A stretch of DNA of 30,061 nucleotides from an uncultured Clostridia bacterium (lineage in GTDB: Bacteria; Bacillota; Clostridia; TANB77; UBA1234): assembly GCA_947624765.1 (NCBI GenBank), contig CANQLS010000001.1, positions 1-30,061 on the forward strand. The letters run 5' to 3'. Below the pieces are notes generated by a model that saw only the letters and a list, made by a program, of their open reading frames with translations, was not told the DNA's origin and ran no database searches. The translations under genes and the position numbers were made by a program. Of this stretch, positions 26,977 through 30,061 are shown piece after piece. Each line of letters begins with the position of its first letter. The first letter of the stretch is position 1.

Positions 26977-28386
26977 TTTTTCAAAATCCCATATAATTTC
27001 TACAGCATCATCTATTTTATAATATTTCTTATAATAATACTCATGATATTTACTAACATATGGCATTGACCATGTATAATTAATATCTGGTACTTCTAAT
27101 ATTAGTTCTTGATCTGTATTATTTTTTATTTTTTCAATATTTCTTTTTTCTACTAAGTATGATTCATGATAACCACGAATAATTGTTATTTGATTCCAAA
27201 TGCAAACACATGCAAAAATTCCAGCAAATATGCTACTAATAGGAGTAATACGAATATTTTCTGTTAAGTATGCAACCATTAAAAATAGCATATAAATTCC
27301 AAAAATTAAATTTCTTTCGCCATAGACACTTGATACTACTAACATCAATTGAGAACCAAATAGTAAAATAGTTGCAATAGTAAAAATCATTGAATTATCT
27401 TTCATTGTTTTCCATTCTTGTATGATAAGCGTAATAATACCGTAAGCATAAACAATAATTAAATAAAGTAATACAAGCATTTTTGTTATACCGAAATTTT
27501 CGGCGGTCGTAACGCTATAAGCACCATAAATAAATAGCGGAATGCTAAATAATATTAAAGCAGAAATAAGTTTATGTTCTTTATTTTTATAATATAAAAG
27601 TAGTGCAAAAGCAATGTGCGTTGGAAGCATCCATGTTGTTAAGAAGTACGAGTTTAGTAAGTATTTTATTAGTTGAATAGAAGCTTCTATAATTGGTAAT
27701 TTTTCTTGATTTTCTAACTCATATCTTACAAAAGTTGCTGGTGATAGTATTACTGACAAAACACCTATAAGTGTAATAATTAAAAGTAAAATTTGTTTTT
27801 TATCTAATGTTTCATGTGTTATTCTATCTTTAATGAATAATAAAAGTGTTAATCCAAAAACCATCATACCGCCTTGTTCAACAGTAGCAGCGGACAAAAA
27901 TCCAAGAATACAAAGTAGCCAAAAATGTTTTTTGCTTTCACGATATTTTAATAAAGAGTACCAATATGTAAATAATAAAAAAACAGGATAAACATAGTTA
28001 AACGAACCGGTTAGCCAATAAATACTTTGTCTTGATACACTTATACCAATGCTACATGTACCTAATAAAAATACAAGTCCAGCCCAAAATGTATTTTTAG
28101 AAACAATTTTTGAACCAAAATATACAATTGAAGCCAGCATAAAAGAATTAAATATTTTCCACCAAATAGAAGGGATAGCAAGAAAAATTGAAACTAAAAA
28201 ATGCACAATTGCTCTACCATTAATAAGTGTATAATGTTCTATATGATGATTCCAAAAATCATTTATACTTCCTTGCGAAAATGTAACATAGAAGTAATCA
28301 TCACCAAAAAGATAAACATTGTAATTAGCTAAGAAAGTAATAATGAAAGTTAAAATAGCAAAAATAATTGGAAGATACTTTTTCAT
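26974..28386 (-). CDS. Multi-pass membrane protein, GT-C-like (DUF6056-like)
   Basis: This protein of 470 residues has about eleven hydrophobic helices and a short soluble tail ending YYKIDDAVEIIWDFEK. After the first helix comes NVYLFGDDYFYV, an acidic pair where GT-C transferases place their catalytic residue, followed by NGRAIVHFL. The layout is that of the DUF6056/GtrII-like group, thought to transfer or modify sugars from polyprenyl-phosphate carriers; the family name is tentative. An upstream in-frame ATG at 28401 is possible, but GAGGTG lies about eight bases before the ATG at 28386, so the latter is chosen. It is divergent from the glycosyltransferase at 28526, its likely partner. Confidence 0.75.
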   Translation of the reverse strand: MKKYLPIIFAILTFIITFLANYNVYLFGDDYFYVTFSQGSINDFWNHHIEHYTLINGRAIVHFLVSIFLAIPSIWWKIFNSFMLASIVYFGSKIVSKNTFWAGLVFLLGTCSIGISVSRQSIYWLTGSFNYVYPVFLLFTYWYSLLKYRESKKHFWLLCILGFLSAATVEQGGMMVFGLTLLLFIKDRITHETLDKKQILLLIITLIGVLSVILSPATFVRYELENQEKLPIIEASIQLIKYLLNSYFLTTWMLPTHIAFALLLYYKNKEHKLISALILFSIPLFIYGAYSVTTAENFGITKMLVLLYLIIVYAYGIITLIIQEWKTMKDNSMIFTIATILLFGSQLMLVVSSVYGERNLIFGIYMLFLMVAYLTENIRITPISSIFAGIFACVCIWNQITIIRGYHESYLVEKRNIEKIKNNTDQELILEVPDINYTWSMPYVSKYHEYYYKKYYKIDDAVEIIWDFEK

Positions 28387-28462
28387 TTGTTTACACCTCA
28401 TTTTCTAAATTTTCTGCTTTATTGTACCATAAAACATAAAAAAAGAAAAGGCAGAGTTTTCC

Positions 28463-28492
28463 TTGACTTACTATAGCACAAAAGTATATAAT
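28463..28492 (+). promoter_or_regulatory. SigA-type promoter of the glycosyltransferase gene
   Basis: TTGACT (28463-28468), 18 bases, TATAAT (28487-28492), in the gap between the two divergent genes. No clear promoter was found for the leftward gene. Confidence 0.65.
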
Positions 28493-28525
28493 TTGTATGA
28501 ATAATTAGAGATTTAGGAGGCTATT

Positions 28526-29440
28526 ATGTTTTCAGTAGTAATTCCAGCATATAATGAAGAAAAATGCTTATATGAACATATTAAAGAAATTTGCAAATAT
28601 ATGAATAAATATGATTATGAATTAATTTTAGTTGATGATGGTTCAAAAGATAAAACATGGGAAATCATTAGTCAATTACATGAGGAAAATTCATCAATTC
28701 GAGGAATTCGTTTTAGTAGAAATTTTGGAAAAGAATATGCACTTTGCGCGGGTGTGGCAGAAGTAAAAGGCGATGCAGTTATAATTATGGATTCGGACTT
28801 ACAGCATCCGCCTGAGTACATTGATAGTATGATTGAAAAATGGAAAGAGGGCTATCAAATTGTAGACTGCATAAAAGAAGTAAGAGGTAAAGAGAGTTTA
28901 AAAAACAGAATTAGTGCTAATCTTTTTTATGGAATTCTTCATAAGTTTACAGGATATAATTTAAAAAATGGTGGCGACTTTAAATTACTAGATAAAAAAG
29001 TAGTTGATGAAATAAATAATTTAAAAGAATCTCAAGTTTTTTTCCGTGGACTTGTAGAATGGGTAGGATTTCGTAAATGCCAGATTTCATACCAAATGAA
29101 AGAACGTGAGGGCGATACTTCGAAATTTAATATGAAATCGCTATTCAAATTAGCAATGACTGCAATTACATCTTTTTCATCTTCATTATTATATTTAACA
29201 ATTTTATTAGCTATTATTTTCTTAGTATTAGCAATTGTTTTAGGTATTCAAACAATCGTAAATAAAATAATAGGACATGCTTTAACTGGTTTTACAACTG
29301 TTATTTTATTACAACTTTTAATTGGTGCTTGCGTATTGGGCTGTTTAGGTATTATTGGAATTTATATTGCAAAAATTTATGATGAAGTTAAGGGGAGACC
29401 GCGTTATATAATTAGCGAAAAGACACCTCTTGGAAAATAA
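28526..29440 (+). CDS. Polyprenyl-phosphate-type glycosyltransferase, family 2 (GtrB/ArnC-like)
   Basis: Enzymes of this type load a sugar from a nucleotide donor onto undecaprenyl phosphate at the inner membrane face. The 304 residues have an N-terminal GT-A domain: VVIPAYNEEKCL, LVDDGSKDKT, and the metal-binding MDSDLQHPPE (DxD-like). GGDFKLLDKKVV and the FFRGLVEWVGF stretch are typical of the dolichol-phosphate-mannose-synthase-like group. Two membrane helices (about 212-245 and 255-285) precede a short cytoplasmic end. AGGAGG lies before the ATG. The natural acceptor enzyme for its product is a GT-C protein such as the one encoded divergently beside it. The stop codon is directly followed by the repeat block. 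Confidence 0.88.
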   Translation: MFSVVIPAYNEEKCLYEHIKEICKYMNKYDYELILVDDGSKDKTWEIISQLHEENSSIRGIRFSRNFGKEYALCAGVAEVKGDAVIIMDSDLQHPPEYIDSMIEKWKEGYQIVDCIKEVRGKESLKNRISANLFYGILHKFTGYNLKNGGDFKLLDKKVVDEINNLKESQVFFRGLVEWVGFRKCQISYQMKEREGDTSKFNMKSLFKLAMTAITSFSSSLLYLTILLAIIFLVLAIVLGIQTIVNKIIGHALTGFTTVILLQLLIGACVLGCLGIIGIYIAKIYDEVKGRPRYIISEKTPLGK

Positions 29441-29740
29441 TTGGACAATTTCGTTGTTGGACTACACATCGGGTATCCTTTGGCGTACCATTGTACGCCT
29501 CCGGTACCCTCGTTTGTCCGCCTAGAAATTGCCTCAATTCTTTTCCAAGTATATGGTTGAAAATGGGTGACAATTTTGTTGTTGGACTGCACGTCGGGTA
29601 TCCTCAACGTACCATTGTACGCCTCCGGTACCCTCGTTTGTCCGCCTAGAAATTGCCTCAATTATTTTCCAAGTATATGGTTGAAAACGAGGGACAATTT
29701 TGTTGTTGGACTGCACGTCGGAAATCCTTAACGTATCTAT
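29441..29740 (+). repeat. Tandem 124-125-base structured repeats (two full, one partial)
   Basis: Unit 1 runs from about 29444, unit 2 from 29569 and unit 3 from 29693, losing similarity near 29735. Each starts with GACAATT and GTTGTTGGACT and, in full units, includes a hairpin (in unit 1 GGCGTAC/GTACGCC inside GGGTA/TACCC) and ends TCGTTTGTCCGCCTAGAAATTG. The core from GTTGGACT to GCCTA is 69 bases in unit 1 (29456-29524) and 68 in unit 2 (29581-29648). The block is G+C-richer than its surroundings. It accounts for most of the gene-free stretch 29441-29797; the remaining 60 bases hold only AT-rich sequence and the pgi ribosome site. Confidence 0.88.
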
Positions 29741-29797
29741 TCGTAATTTAAATTTAAGAAATTAATTTTTTTACAAAAGAAAGGGGTTAGTTGACTT

Positions 29798-30061
29798 ATG
29801 GAGTTAATGTATAATCGTTCTATGATAACAGAAAGGGAAAGAAAAAAGTATTCAAGTAAAATAGAAAAAGCACATGAGATGTTAGAAAATGGTACTGGTG
29901 CTGGAAATGATTTTTTAGGTTGGCTTCATTTAGAAAAAAACGAAGACGAATGGCAAAGGATTAAAGCATCTGCTAAAAAAATTCGTGAAACTTCAGATTT
30001 ATTAATTGTAATTGGAATAGGTGGTTCATATTTAGGAGCAAGAGCTGTTATAGAAGCTTTA
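29798..30061 (+). CDS. pgi: Glucose-6-phosphate isomerase, N-terminal part (runs off window)
   Basis: Pgi interconverts glucose-6-phosphate and fructose-6-phosphate in glycolysis and gluconeogenesis. Only the first 88 residues are present. The open frame reaches the window edge and contains the family block LLIVIGIGGSYLGARAVIEAL close to the end, plus the GAGNDFLGWLHL stretch seen in Gram-positive Pgi. The ATG at 29798 follows AAAGGGG by about 12 bases, a little far. An in-frame ATG nine bases later would be farther still. No neighbour suggests co-transcription with the glycosyltransferase. Confidence 0.93.
   Translation, partial: MELMYNRSMITERERKKYSSKIEKAHEMLENGTGAGNDFLGWLHLEKNEDEWQRIKASAKKIRETSDLLIVIGIGGSYLGARAVIEAL

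Noticed and set aside
29404..29716. Minus-strand open frames within the repeat block
   Set aside because: They consist of the repeated hairpin sequence, have no family features and no good ribosome site.
26896..29740. Integron attC sites (GTTGGAC fits GTTRRRY)
   Set aside because: In attC the RYYYAAC box must be at the opposite end on the same strand, but that end reads GTTTGTCC. No integrase is in view.
29441..29740. CRISPR array
   Set aside because: The units are 124-125 bases and nearly identical throughout, with no short repeat alternating with unique spacers.

Overview
The window is about 30 kb of AT-rich chromosome from an endospore-forming, low-G+C Bacillota, most likely an uncultured member of the Clostridia. 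The evidence is primase next to the primary sigma factor, AddAB instead of RecBCD, sporulation genes (spoVG, spoIIP, a BofC-type protein), SigH-type promoters and strong AGGAGG ribosome sites. The lineage below class level is a guess. No tRNA, rRNA, CRISPR array or transposase gene was found. Layout: (1) 1-7740, rightward: the 3' part of recG, then a SigH-type promoter and dnaG, rpoD, an SH3-domain surface protein, comEC (broken by one base) and a BofC-domain protein, closed by a strong hairpin. (2) 7755-10052, leftward: a ClpE-type unfoldase with a consensus promoter. (3) 10193-18981, rightward: a GT-C-like membrane protein, scpB, addB and addA. (4) 18965-19319: a small G+C-richer gene with its own promoter and terminator. 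(5) 19387-20557: mreB, with an unusual helically phased hexamer array in its promoter and leader. (6) 20561-21938, leftward: murC, broken by one base. (7) 22083-22500: spoVG under a SigH-type promoter. (8) 22510-23081: a G+C-richer WG-repeat gene, again with its own promoter and terminator. (9) 23107-26890: a secreted amidase, a DivIVA-like coiled coil and spoIIP, whose ribosome site lies in a perfect hairpin. (10) 26896-29740: a divergent pair (a multi-membrane GT-C-like protein and a polyprenyl-phosphate-type glycosyltransferase) bracketed by oppositely oriented copies of a structured repeat. (11) 29798 to the end: the start of pgi. Most genes are housekeeping: replication and repair (recG, dnaG, addAB, scpB), transcription (rpoD), cell wall and shape (mreB, murC, amidase), sporulation (spoVG, spoIIP, BofC-like), DNA uptake (comEC) and proteolysis (ClpE). 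The less ordinary parts are the hairpin repeat family around the glycosyltransferase pair, the phased TGTAAY array at mreB, the hairpin at the spoIIP start, and the two insulated G+C-richer single-gene units. Two core genes carry single-base frameshifts. murC is normally essential, so at least that one is more likely a sequence error than real decay.
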